A stretch of 64,000 bases of DNA, from positions 62,001-126,000 of the forward strand of contig NZ_BLAE01000035.1 of NCBI RefSeq assembly GCF_009687865.1. Reading direction: 5' to 3'. Positions 52,127-60,233 of this stretch are shown in pieces. The position numbers and the translations under genes were made by a program. The notes under the pieces were generated by a model that was given only the letters and a program-made list of their open reading frames with translations, ran no database searches and was not told where the DNA came from. Source of the stretch: Acrocarpospora macrocephala. Lineage in GTDB: Bacteria; Actinomycetota; Actinomycetes; Streptosporangiales; Streptosporangiaceae. Position 1 is the stretch's first letter; each line of letters starts with the position of its first letter.

Positions 52127-53455
52127 TCAGATGTTGCGCTCGGCCCAGCGCTTCTGGTGTTCCAGCGCGGCTTCATGGGCCCGGCGAGCCGCGGCGAAGG
52201 GGACGTCGTCGTCGCGCCAGCCGTCGATGGCTGTCGCCATCCCGCTGACGAACGCGTCGCCGGCCGGGGTGAGCATCCCGCAGACGCGCAACGTCTCGAT
52301 GACGTCGATCGTGTGTTGCCGCCAGCGGGCGTACTCGGCGTGCGCGTGCAGCGCTTCCTCGCCCTGATCGAGGAAACGCTGGACTCGCCAGAAGGCGGCC
52401 ACCGCGAGGTGTGCGTAGGCGCCTTGGAGGAGAGCCATCAGGGGACGTGGATCCTCTCGCCAGGGGGCGTACCAGAGCGGGCGGTCGGCGTGGTCGTGGG
52501 CCGCGGTGAGCGGGATGAGATCGAGGAGGGCCCAGAGCTTCGAATGCTGGACCTCGTGGGACAGCAGCGAGGCCAGCATCCGGCCGTTCGGCGGGAGCGA
52601 GCCCGCGAAGGCGCCGAAGGCATAGCGTGACGTGGCACTCGTCGGCCTGCCTGCTGGGCGGGACAAGGGGACGAACGTGGTCACTCCCCCGAGCACCTCC
52701 TCGGCGTACCACGGATGGTGGTTTTTCAGCAGGACCCAGGCTTCGGTCAGCGCCTGCTGCCACTGCTGTACGGTGCCGGGTCGCTGGCGGGCGGCCGGCC
52801 AGCCTTCAGGAAGCCGGAACGGGTCGATGTCATCGAGCAGCACGTGAAATGTCTCGTTTCGGTGCGTCGTCGACAACCGGCGCAGGCCCATCCAACCCTC
52901 CGCGTAGTGCTCCGGGTTGCCGGGCACGGATGCCGACATCCCGCCGCTCCAGAGTTGGGCGCCGTCGGCGTGCGTGCTCACCGTTACCCGGGTCGTGGTA
53001 CGGCGCGGCACGCCGTACACACGCGCCACTCCGAGCGAGGGCAGGACGAGGCGGCCATTGGGGACCGTGACCTCGAGCGTGGTGGTGGCGCCCGCCCGGA
53101 TCGCGGCTGCCAGGGCCAGGCCCGGCAGGTAGGCGAAGGAGAGCGGGCCACCGGTCTTGGACGGAAGGACGCGGAGCAGCATGCGAATCGCCCACGTCCC
53201 GACCGAGGGGTAGGTGAGCACTGCTTCGACTGCTTCCGGAGCGTCCTTCTGCAGGTTGGCGAGCAGGTCGTAGGCTTCGGCGAGTTCCCAGGCCCGCTCG
53301 TGGCCCATGCGCTCCGCCGTGACGACCACGTTCCGGACCAGGAGCAGATGCTTGCTGCGTTCCGCTTTGGCCAGGAACTGCATGGCGCGCCTGCCACCCG
53401 CACCGGTGGCGAGTTCGGAGAAGACGTCGCCGGGGACCGTGTATGGGCGGGTCAA
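52127..53455 (-). CDS. HEXXH-motif putative peptide-modification protein of the FxSxx system
   Basis: 442 aa. The motif SHEVQHSK has His300, Glu301 and His304. The N-terminus FSELATGAGGRRAMQFLAKAERSKHLLLVRNVV is typical of the HEXXH proteins that accompany FxsB maturases. The TTG start at 53455 overlaps the TGA of the maturase gene by 4 bases, so the long upstream frame is rejected. In some genomes this domain is fused to the maturase. Its reaction is not known; a metalloprotease or metal-dependent hydroxylation of the peptide has been considered plausible for the family. Confidence 0.85.
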   Translation of the reverse strand: MTRPYTVPGDVFSELATGAGGRRAMQFLAKAERSKHLLLVRNVVVTAERMGHERAWELAEAYDLLANLQKDAPEAVEAVLTYPSVGTWAIRMLLRVLPSKTGGPLSFAYLPGLALAAAIRAGATTTLEVTVPNGRLVLPSLGVARVYGVPRRTTTRVTVSTHADGAQLWSGGMSASVPGNPEHYAEGWMGLRRLSTTHRNETFHVLLDDIDPFRLPEGWPAARQRPGTVQQWQQALTEAWVLLKNHHPWYAEEVLGGVTTFVPLSRPAGRPTSATSRYAFGAFAGSLPPNGRMLASLLSHEVQHSKLWALLDLIPLTAAHDHADRPLWYAPWREDPRPLMALLQGAYAHLAVAAFWRVQRFLDQGEEALHAHAEYARWRQHTIDVIETLRVCGMLTPAGDAFVSGMATAIDGWRDDDVPFAAARRAHEAALEHQKRWAERNI

Positions 53456-54681
53456 TGTGCCTGCCCTTTCGGTAGATCGCGCTGGATTCGTGACCGTACG
53501 TGGTGGATCAGGCGATAGAGATCGGCGCAGTAGACCGAGGGGTTCAGATGCCCGGTGCCCGGGCGATATCGGTGCGCGTAGAGGCCCCCGCCGCAGATTG
53601 TGCTGAATCTGCACGCGCGACACGTTTCGGAAAGGCCTTCGAGGCCGAGTTGCCGGGCGGCCACGCCGGGATGGTGCAGGGCCTGGTCGAGGTCATGGTC
53701 AGTGATGTTGAGTCCCGTCATTGCCGCGCCCGGGCCGACCACTTTGAGGAAATCGGATTGCTCGATGGTGCCGTCAGTTTCGATCACCAGGAGCGTCGAG
53801 GGGGTGAGGCCGATGGTTTCGACCCCGGAAGTGCCGCCCAGAAGCAGATGAATGATCTCCTCGAAGAGGCGGATTCCGGTGACGGGCTGCCCCTGGCCGT
53901 ACCAGTGGTCGAAAACGGTGATCAGCCAGTCCGCGTACGGCGCCGCCGACGTGTCCGTGGACTGGCCGGGTGGGGGTTCCGCCCAGGTGCCGTGCGGGAG
54001 AAGCAGGTCGATCTTGGGTGGCAGGAAGGACGCCAGCGACTCGTAGATTTCCACGGGGTCATTGGCGAGATCGATGGTGCACAGGATGCCGCCATAGACG
54101 GAGCGGTATTCCGGACGGCCCAGAAGTTCGAGTGCCCGGGCCACCGCCCGGTAGGAGCCGCGCCCTCCGACGGTCTTGCGATGGCGGTCGTTGACCTCCT
54201 CCCCGCCGTCCAGGCTGACCCCGACGCGCACGCCTTGGTCCGCGAACAGAGCGAGATAATCCTCATCAAGAAGGACGCCGTTGGTCTGCATGCTGAATTC
54301 GACGTCCACATCCGGCGCGGCGGCGCGCATCGTGGTGATGATCTCGGATAGCCGGTCGCGACCAGCGAGGAGCGGTTCTCCGCCGTGCAGGATGACCTGT
54401 ACGGCCGGAATACGATGACGCGCGGCGTGTTCGGCGATTCTGCGCGCCGCGACCGCGACGATCTCCGAGCTCATCACCAGCGGCTGGCCACTCCAGCTCT
54501 GGTCGGCCAGCGTGTACACATAGCAGTAGTCGCAGGCAAGATTGCATCGACTGTGCACTTTGAGGATGAACTGCCGGAAGGGCTTCGGCTGCCATCCGGC
54601 GGCGAGCAGCATTCCGACATCGAGAGTGGCGGGCCACTCCGGCAACGCCCTTCGCTGTGGTCCTTCGATGTCGTTGCTCAC
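53452..54681 (-). CDS. fxsB: Radical SAM/SPASM cyclophane-forming peptide maturase (FxsB type)
   Basis: 409 aa from GTG 54681 (CAGGAG upstream); GTG 54714 is an alternative start. The radical SAM [4Fe-4S] ligands are C46, C50 and C53 in SRCNLACDYCY. HGGEPLL, FSMQTNGVLL and VGVSLDGG follow in the TIM barrel. The C-terminal SPASM-like cluster region CRACRFSTICGGGLYAHRY, then NPSVYCADL, is diagnostic of FxsB-family maturases. Enzymes of this group join an aromatic ring to the beta-carbon two residues later, forming a three-residue cyclophane. Translationally coupled to the HEXXH gene. Likely substrate: the 51-aa precursor. Confidence 0.92.
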   Translation of the reverse strand: MSNDIEGPQRRALPEWPATLDVGMLLAAGWQPKPFRQFILKVHSRCNLACDYCYVYTLADQSWSGQPLVMSSEIVAVAARRIAEHAARHRIPAVQVILHGGEPLLAGRDRLSEIITTMRAAAPDVDVEFSMQTNGVLLDEDYLALFADQGVRVGVSLDGGEEVNDRHRKTVGGRGSYRAVARALELLGRPEYRSVYGGILCTIDLANDPVEIYESLASFLPPKIDLLLPHGTWAEPPPGQSTDTSAAPYADWLITVFDHWYGQGQPVTGIRLFEEIIHLLLGGTSGVETIGLTPSTLLVIETDGTIEQSDFLKVVGPGAAMTGLNITDHDLDQALHHPGVAARQLGLEGLSETCRACRFSTICGGGLYAHRYRPGTGHLNPSVYCADLYRLIHHVRSRIQRDLPKGQAH

Positions 54682-54727
54682 GCTGGGACACTCCTGGACC
54701 AGCCCGGCATTCACTGCGATTAAGGCT

Positions 54728-54736
54728 ATGCTAACG
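54728..54736. promoter_or_regulatory. CGTTAGCAT element upstream of the maturase gene
   Basis: On the minus strand CGTTAGCAT lies 47 bases upstream of the maturase GTG, in an AT-rich spacer (54715-54799). The same 9-mer occurs on the plus strand at 49510-49518, 35 bases before the FxsT-type gene. It may be a shared -10 or activator element. Confidence 0.35.
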
Positions 54737-54799
54737 ACGAAACCAGAAACTTAATACTCCCCCCAGTTCTTTACTGACCATAAAGGGATTAGCGCCCGC

Positions 54800-55348
54800 T
54801 CATATACCAGGGGATATTGGCGGGCTATGGCGCTCCATCAAGAATTCATCCCGCCACTGTCCGTCGAGAAAGACGTGGTCACGGGCCGTCCCGATGAGAT
54901 GGAAGCGGTTCTTCTCCAGTACCCGGCGCGACCTCGGGTTGTCGGTGCGTACGGACGCCTCCACCCGGTGCAGGGCGAGTTCGCAGAACGCTACATCGAG
55001 GACCAGCCGTAATGCCGTGCTGGCGACGCCACGGGAGCCCTCCTTCTCCGCGACCCAGTACCCCACCCGGCCGCACTGCAGGACGCCGCGGAGGATGTTG
55101 TTGATCGTGATGAGCCCGGCCGGCTGACCGGTGAGGTAGATCAGGGCGGTCCAGCGCAGGCCACGGTCCATCTCGCCGAGGATGCGGCGGATGTGCCTGA
55201 GTTGGCCGTTCGTGGTGAAGAAGCTCTCTGGGCGGTCTGGCTCGTACGGCCGGAGGAAATCCCGGTTTTCACGGTAGATCTTGGCAAGGTCCTCAGCGAA
55301 CTCGAGGCCGATTGGCCTTATCTCCACGTGCATGCGCCACCCCGCCAT
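54800..55348 (-). CDS. GNAT family N-acetyltransferase (RimJ/RimL-like)
   Basis: 182 aa. The acetyl-CoA-binding fold is recognisable: LITINNILRGVLQCGRVGYWVAEKEGSRGVASTALRLVLDVAF (motif A with the pyrophosphate loop EGSRGVAS) and HRVEASVRTDNPRSRRVLEKNRFHLIG (motif B). RimJ-type enzymes acetylate N-terminal amines, including those of modified peptides. Its place just upstream of the maturase, on the same strand, makes peptide acetylation conceivable, but it may be unrelated. An internal ATG five codons in is an alternative start. Confidence 0.85.
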   Translation of the reverse strand: MAGWRMHVEIRPIGLEFAEDLAKIYRENRDFLRPYEPDRPESFFTTNGQLRHIRRILGEMDRGLRWTALIYLTGQPAGLITINNILRGVLQCGRVGYWVAEKEGSRGVASTALRLVLDVAFCELALHRVEASVRTDNPRSRRVLEKNRFHLIGTARDHVFLDGQWRDEFLMERHSPPISPGI

Positions 55349-55407
55349 TTCCCTCGGCCAGGCGATGCTATGTCAGGCGGGTCACAAGATCTTTAGCTGT
55401 CCCACCC

Positions 55408-56100
55408 TTAGGAAAGGCGCTCGATCGTTACGGGGATCAGGCCCTCGTAGCGTGTGGTCGTCATTAGTTCCCGGAGTAGCGTGCCGACGGTGTCGTGTGG
55501 CGGATCGTTCAGGCAGGCGGTCAGGTCGATGCAGGAGGCCACGCCTGGGCCGATCTGGCGAAGATCCCAGGTGAACACGTCGTCGGCGACGCGTAGCTGG
55601 GCGGTGCCGAGCACGCGGGCTTGCGGGTCGGTGAAGTCGTCGGCGAGGGTCATCCCCCAGATCTTTTGCAGGTTCGCCAGCCGGTCCTTGCGCAATTCAC
55701 TGGCGAACAGGATCCGGTAGACGCGCTTTTCGCGGAATCCTTCGGGGACCTCCGGAGGAGTAAGTCGCAGCGGGGGCGAGCCGGGTAAGGACGCGTGGTC
55801 GTGGAAATAGGTCCGCAATGTTGCCTCATCAGGCAGTGCACCGGCCCCCAGCCGGCGGTAGGCCAGCTCTGCGTCCTCCCTGCGGACCGGGACGGTTCGG
55901 ACGCGGAGCCTCGGATCGGTTCGGATCGCGCGGCTGAAGGCCGCCGAACTCCACCAGTCGCCATCGGTCCACACGGCGTTGGCCAGGTCGGTCGCTGTGT
56001 GATCTTCCGCGAACATGAACTCCTCGACGGCGATTCCCTCCGGCTGCGCCGGTGAGCCGCCCTCGGGGAAGATCAAGTAGTAGTCCAGCGCCGCAGTCAA
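55408..56100 (-). CDS. Protein of unknown function beside the peptide-modification genes
   Basis: 230 aa, soluble, no signal or membrane helix. It opens with LDYYLIFPEGG. The middle has short charged helices (YRILFASELRKDRLANLQKIWG). The C-terminal half looks like a beta-rich domain (GTAQLRVADDVFTWDLRQIGPGVASCIDLTACLN...GTLLRELMTTTRYEGLIPVTIERL). I recognise no family. It lies upstream of the GNAT gene (59-base gap), same strand, 36 bases after the aldo/keto reductase stop region. It could belong to either unit. Confidence 0.65.
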   Translation of the reverse strand: MTAALDYYLIFPEGGSPAQPEGIAVEEFMFAEDHTATDLANAVWTDGDWWSSAAFSRAIRTDPRLRVRTVPVRREDAELAYRRLGAGALPDEATLRTYFHDHASLPGSPPLRLTPPEVPEGFREKRVYRILFASELRKDRLANLQKIWGMTLADDFTDPQARVLGTAQLRVADDVFTWDLRQIGPGVASCIDLTACLNDPPHDTVGTLLRELMTTTRYEGLIPVTIERLS

Positions 56101-56136
56101 ATGTGGTGTCCTTCGTTTCCGGGATGAAGAGCCTCG

Positions 56137-57015
56137 TTACGGCACCGTACGGGAACCGATGGTGTCCAGTTCGGCGATCGCGTCGGCCGGGAGGGTCAGT
56201 TCGGCCGCGGCGATGTTCTCCCGCAGGTGGGCGAGCGAGGAGGTGCCGGGGATCAGGCCGATGGCAGGGGAGCGCTGGAGCAGCCACGCGAGGGCGACCT
56301 GCTGCGGGGACGCGCCCAGCCGCTCGGCGACCGCGGTCAGCGTGCCGGACTGCAACGGGGTGAAGCCGCCCAGCGGGAAGAACGGCACGAAAGCGATGTT
56401 CTCCGCCGCGCACCGGTCGACCAGGGCGTCGTCCTGCCGGTTGGCGAGGTTGTAGAGATTCTGTACGGTAACCACCGGCGCGATGCCCTGCGCTTCGGTG
56501 AGCTGCTTGCCGGAGGCGCAACTGAGCCCGAGATGCCGGATCAGTCCCTCCCGCTGGAGCTCGGCCAGCGCGCCGAACTGCTCCGAGACAGGCTCGTCGT
56601 TGGTGCCGTCGACCTCGCCGAGACGCAGATTGACGACGTCCAGGGTCTCCACGCCCAGGTGCCGCAGATTCTCCCGCACCTGGGCCTTGAGGTCCTCGGG
56701 ATCCCGCGACAGCACCCAGCTGCCGTCCGCACCTCGCCGGGCGCCGACCTTGGTGACGATGCGCAACTCCGCCGCGTACGGCTGCAGCGCCTCCCTGATC
56801 AACTCGTTGACGACCACGGGACCGTAGAAGTCGGCGGTGTCGATGTGGGTGATGCCCGAGTCGACCACCGCACGCAACACGGCCACCGCCTGGTCGCGAT
56901 CCTTCGGCGGCCCGAAGACGTTCGGCCCGGCCAACTGCATGGCGCCGTAACCCATGCGGCTGAGCCGCAGTCCCTCCGCCGGGATGACCGAACCGCCACT
57001 GACACTCGTGGACAT
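56137..57015 (-). CDS. Aldo/keto reductase
   Basis: 292 aa NADPH-dependent (alpha/beta)8 reductase. Catalytic Asp and Tyr are in HIDTADFYGP and the Lys is in IVTKVG. The usual active-site His position falls in DVVNLRLGE (Asn instead of His), as in a known subgroup of this family. Cofactor segments IGLIPGTSSLAHLRENI are present. ATG 57015 is preferred to the upstream in-frame codon. It is divergent from an XRE/MmyB-type gene with a palindromic site between, which probably controls it. Confidence 0.9.
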   Translation of the reverse strand: MSTSVSGGSVIPAEGLRLSRMGYGAMQLAGPNVFGPPKDRDQAVAVLRAVVDSGITHIDTADFYGPVVVNELIREALQPYAAELRIVTKVGARRGADGSWVLSRDPEDLKAQVRENLRHLGVETLDVVNLRLGEVDGTNDEPVSEQFGALAELQREGLIRHLGLSCASGKQLTEAQGIAPVVTVQNLYNLANRQDDALVDRCAAENIAFVPFFPLGGFTPLQSGTLTAVAERLGASPQQVALAWLLQRSPAIGLIPGTSSLAHLRENIAAAELTLPADAIAELDTIGSRTVP

Positions 57016-57085
57016 GACAAGCCTTTCGTTGTACGCCTGAGGCACCCATCGTCGGTGGCGACCGGTCCCGGCGGGAGTTCCCCGT

Positions 57086-57108
57086 TGTTCCTGGTAGCAG
57101 CAGGGACA
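57086..57108. promoter_or_regulatory. Palindromic operator between the aldo/keto reductase and XRE genes
   Basis: TGT-n-CCTG-n7-CAGG-n-ACA, a 23-bp near-perfect palindrome 20 bases before the XRE ATG. Its position suits autoregulation plus control of the divergent reductase. Confidence 0.6.
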
Positions 57109-57128
57109 CCCACGCCTAAGGTTGAAGC

Positions 57129-57956
57129 ATGGACGGAACGAATGCCCTCGGGGAGTTCCTACGCGCCCGCCGAGCCCTGGTTCAGCCCGAGCACGCCGGG
57201 CTTCGCGGCGGCGGGCTCAGACGAGTCCCAGGCCTGCGCCGCGAGGAAGTGGCGATACTCGCCGGCATCAGCTCGGAGTACTACCTCCGCCTGGAGCAGG
57301 GCCGCGACCGCAACCCGTCCGTCCAGGTGCTCGAAGCGCTCGCCGAGGTCCTGCGCCTGAACGCCGACACCACCGCGTACATGATCAGCCTGACCAGGCC
57401 CCGCCCGGCCGACGCCCGGCGCCCGTGGCAGCCGGAGACCGTGCCGGCCAGCATCCGCCAGCTCATCGACGGCTGGACCACCAACCCCGCCTTCGTCCAG
57501 AACAAGTTCACGGACGTGCTCGCCGCCAACGCGCTGGCGACCGCCCTCGCTCCGAAGTTCGCCCCCGGCGTCAACCTGCTGCGGGCGGCCTTCCTCGATG
57601 AATCCCACCGGGAGAGACACCGGGACTGGGAAGAGATGATGGAGGAAGGCGTGGCCGGCCTGCGGGCCCACGTCGGCCCCGACGTCGACGACCCTCGCCT
57701 GACGGAACTCGTCAACGAGCTCTCCGCCCACAGCGACCACTTCCGCCGCCTTTGGGACCGCCACGACGTCCAGCCCAAACGCGGCCGCGCCGTCAGGCTG
57801 CGCCACCCTCAGGTCGGCGACATCGAACTACTGAAGAACAAGCTCACCATCGGCGGCACCGACGACCTGATCCTCGTCGTCTTCCACGCCGAACCCGGCA
57901 CCCGCAACACCGAACTCCTCGAAATCCTGAGCGGCCTCGCGGTCTCCGTCGAATGA
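57129..57956 (+). CDS. XRE-family regulator with MmyB-like ligand-binding domain
   Basis: 275 aa. The N-terminal HTH_31-type domain covers residues ~7-80 (LGEFLRARRALVQPEHAGL...VPGLRREEVAILAGISSEYYLRLEQGRDRNPSVQVLEALAEVLRL). The C-terminal MmyB-like domain covers ~110-275 (NKFTDVLAANALATALAP, LRHPQVGDIELLKNKLTI). Such proteins commonly sit divergent from, and control, an oxidoreductase gene, here the aldo/keto reductase. It is convergent with the O-methyltransferase gene. Confidence 0.9.
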   Translation: MDGTNALGEFLRARRALVQPEHAGLRGGGLRRVPGLRREEVAILAGISSEYYLRLEQGRDRNPSVQVLEALAEVLRLNADTTAYMISLTRPRPADARRPWQPETVPASIRQLIDGWTTNPAFVQNKFTDVLAANALATALAPKFAPGVNLLRAAFLDESHRERHRDWEEMMEEGVAGLRAHVGPDVDDPRLTELVNELSAHSDHFRRLWDRHDVQPKRGRAVRLRHPQVGDIELLKNKLTIGGTDDLILVVFHAEPGTRNTELLEILSGLAVSVE

Positions 57957-57957
57957 T

Positions 57958-58989
57958 CTACTTGTAGGCGATCGCTGCGGACGAAGTGCCCGTGAGCGGA
58001 AATGTCTCGTATTTTGAGAATCCGGCTGAGGCGCACCACTGGCGGAAGTCGGTCATGGTGAATTCGAAGCCGTCGCCGAACTCGATGAGCATGTTGAGTG
58101 ACGAGAGCAGGGCGGAGAGGTTCAGGCGGCGGTTGTCGTCGATCATGTTTTCCATGACCACGAATGCTCCGCCCGGTGGCAGTGCGGCGTAGGCGGAGCG
58201 GATCAGGTGGATCTTCCGGTCCAGGTCCCAGTCGTGGAGGATCATGCACATGGTGATCACATCGGCCTGGGGCAGCGGGCCGGTGAAGAAGTCTCCCGAG
58301 GCGATGGTGATCCGGTCGGCCACCGCTGAGCTTTCGACTGTACGCCGCGCGACCGGTTCCACGACGGGCAGGTCGAAGGTCGTGCATCGCAGGTGGGGGT
58401 GGCGGGTGGCCAGGGTGATGGAGAGGTGTCCGGCGGCGCCGCCCACGTCGCAGACCGTACGGTAAGGGCCGAAGTCGAAGACCTCGGCCAGGGCGGTGAA
58501 GTTGGCCGAAGACACCCCCGCCATGCCTCGCAGGAAGAGTTCCGCGCGGTCGGGATCGGCGTACAGCTTGTCGAAGAACGGTGCCCGGCCATGCCGGACC
58601 TCGCTCTGTGCCTGGCCGGTCTGCAGCGCCTCGGTCAGCCCACCCCAGAAGGGGTAAAGCCGCTCATTGGCCAGCTCCAGCGCGGCGCCCAGGTAGCGAG
58701 GACTGCCCCGGTCGAGGAAGGTCGCGGTGGCTTCGGTGTTGGCATAGCGGGCTGTCGTGCCGTCCCCGTGGCGGTGTAGCAGGCCCGCGGCGACCAGGGC
58801 GTCGAGGAAGTCGTACACGGCTCGGGAGCGCAGGCCGAGCCGGTCGGCGAGTTCCCGGGCGGTCAGCGGCGCGGCGGCGAGCTGGGTGAACACGCCGAGT
58901 TCCACGGCGGACAGCAGCGTCTTGGACTGCCAGAAGGCGAACGCGGTCCGCATGATGTGGTCCGATGTCACCGTACGGCGGCTGGTCAC
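57958..58989 (-). CDS. SAM-dependent O-methyltransferase (plant/antibiotic OMT type)
   Basis: 343 aa. The N-terminal dimerisation winged helix has FWQSKTLLSAVELGVFTQLAAAPLTARELADRLGLRSRAVYDFLDALVAAGLL. The C-terminal Methyltransf_2 domain has SAM loop VCDVGGAAGHLSITLA and catalytic-type His in MCMILHDWDLDRK. Related enzymes methylate hydroxyls in aromatic polyketides. It starts 3 bases after the stop of the flavoenzyme gene, so the two form an operon in the putative biosynthetic cluster. Confidence 0.9.
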   Translation of the reverse strand: MTSRRTVTSDHIMRTAFAFWQSKTLLSAVELGVFTQLAAAPLTARELADRLGLRSRAVYDFLDALVAAGLLHRHGDGTTARYANTEATATFLDRGSPRYLGAALELANERLYPFWGGLTEALQTGQAQSEVRHGRAPFFDKLYADPDRAELFLRGMAGVSSANFTALAEVFDFGPYRTVCDVGGAAGHLSITLATRHPHLRCTTFDLPVVEPVARRTVESSAVADRITIASGDFFTGPLPQADVITMCMILHDWDLDRKIHLIRSAYAALPPGGAFVVMENMIDDNRRLNLSALLSSLNMLIEFGDGFEFTMTDFRQWCASAGFSKYETFPLTGTSSAAIAYK

Positions 58990-58992
58990 GGC

Positions 58993-60129
58993 TCAGATGA
59001 ACGCGTAGTCGGGTTGCCCGCCCAGGAGCAGCTCGCCGGCGTGCTCAAGGGTCCGGCTCTGGGCGACCACGTGCTGGCAGGCGGTGATCAGATCGCGGTG
59101 GATCCGGTCCAGCGGGGTGCGCGCGGAGTAGACGGCCTCGCCGCCGATGAGGTCGTAGAGCTCGCCGACCACGTCCCTGGCCTCGCGGAAGGCGTGGTAG
59201 CGGGCGAGCGCCACCGCGGCCCGCACCCTAGGGCTGGGCTCCCGGCCCGCGGTCAGCTCCGCCCACTGATCGGCGAGCGAGGAGTAGACGAAGCTCCGGG
59301 CGGCCGACAGGCGCATCTCGCACGAGCCGATCGCGCGCCACACCCGCGGGGAGCGCGCCCAGCGCATGCCGCCGGGTCGTTCCGTGCGCCGCGCGGCCAC
59401 CTGATGCACGTAGTCGAGCGCCGCGCGGGCCGCGCCCAGCGGAACCCCCGGCATCTTCCTGTTGATGGCCTCGCGCTGGCGGGTCAGCGGCCCGGGGTGG
59501 ATCGGCTGGTCGAAGGAGAAGGTGTGCTCGCGCGGCACGAACAGGTTGCTCGCGGTGTAGTCCCTGCTGCCGGAACCGGCCAGACCGGTGGTGTGCCAGG
59601 TGTCGACGATGGTGAAGTCGGACGGCTGGGCCACGATCACCCGCCAGCTCTCCGCGGCATGCACGGTGCAGCCGCCGACGATCAGGTCGGCGTGCGTGCA
59701 GCCGCTGCCGAACCGCCAGTGCCCGTCGACCAGGTAGCCGCCGTCGACCTCCCGCGCCAGCCCGGCCGGCGGCAGCCAGCCCGCCGTGATCATGTCGAGC
59801 CGGGGGAAGAGCCGCCGGGCGACGGCCGGCTCGAGGTAGCGCGCGAAGATCCCGGAGTCCATGCCGATCATCACGCACCAGCCGACGGAGGCGTCGATCC
59901 GGGAGACCTCCTCGACGATCTCGGTCTGCTGGGCGGGGGTCAGGTCCGGGCCACCCCACTCGGCCGGCATCGCCAGCCGGAACACGCCCGCCTCGCGCAG
60001 CTGCGCCACCAGATCGTCGGGTAGCCGCCTGAGCTCGTCGATCTCGTCGGCGCGGGCCCGGATGCCCGGTTCGAGCTGCCGGACGCGGCCGATTATCGTG
60101 CCGAAATCCAGGGTCGTGTCGGTGGGCAT
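58993..60129 (-). CDS. Acyl-CoA dehydrogenase-like flavin enzyme (monooxygenase-type)
   Basis: 378 aa. The ACAD fold has an N-terminal helical domain (LPDDLVAQLREAGVFRLAMPAEWGGPDLTPAQQTEIVEEVSRIDASVGWCVMIG), a middle beta domain (GSGCTHADLIVGG) and a C-terminal helical domain. The sequence resembles the HsaA/HpaB-like flavin-dependent hydroxylase branch more than fatty-acid dehydrogenases. In this context it may oxidise a natural-product intermediate. Upstream of, and coupled to, the O-methyltransferase. Confidence 0.82.
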   Translation of the reverse strand: MPTDTTLDFGTIIGRVRQLEPGIRARADEIDELRRLPDDLVAQLREAGVFRLAMPAEWGGPDLTPAQQTEIVEEVSRIDASVGWCVMIGMDSGIFARYLEPAVARRLFPRLDMITAGWLPPAGLAREVDGGYLVDGHWRFGSGCTHADLIVGGCTVHAAESWRVIVAQPSDFTIVDTWHTTGLAGSGSRDYTASNLFVPREHTFSFDQPIHPGPLTRQREAINRKMPGVPLGAARAALDYVHQVAARRTERPGGMRWARSPRVWRAIGSCEMRLSAARSFVYSSLADQWAELTAGREPSPRVRAAVALARYHAFREARDVVGELYDLIGGEAVYSARTPLDRIHRDLITACQHVVAQSRTLEHAGELLLGGQPDYAFI

Positions 60130-60233
60130 CAGGCCTCCAAGGGAGCGGCCCGGTCATTGTTGGGCGCACGCGGCGACGACATCAAGACCCCGGTGCCCGC
60201 GACCGCCCCGACGGCGGCACCACCGTGAACCTT

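Noticed and set aside
44533-56100. Integrated mobile element carrying the peptide/SIR2 system
   Set aside because: No integrase, transposase, tRNA edge or terminal repeat was seen. Only locally lower GC hints at transfer, which is not enough.
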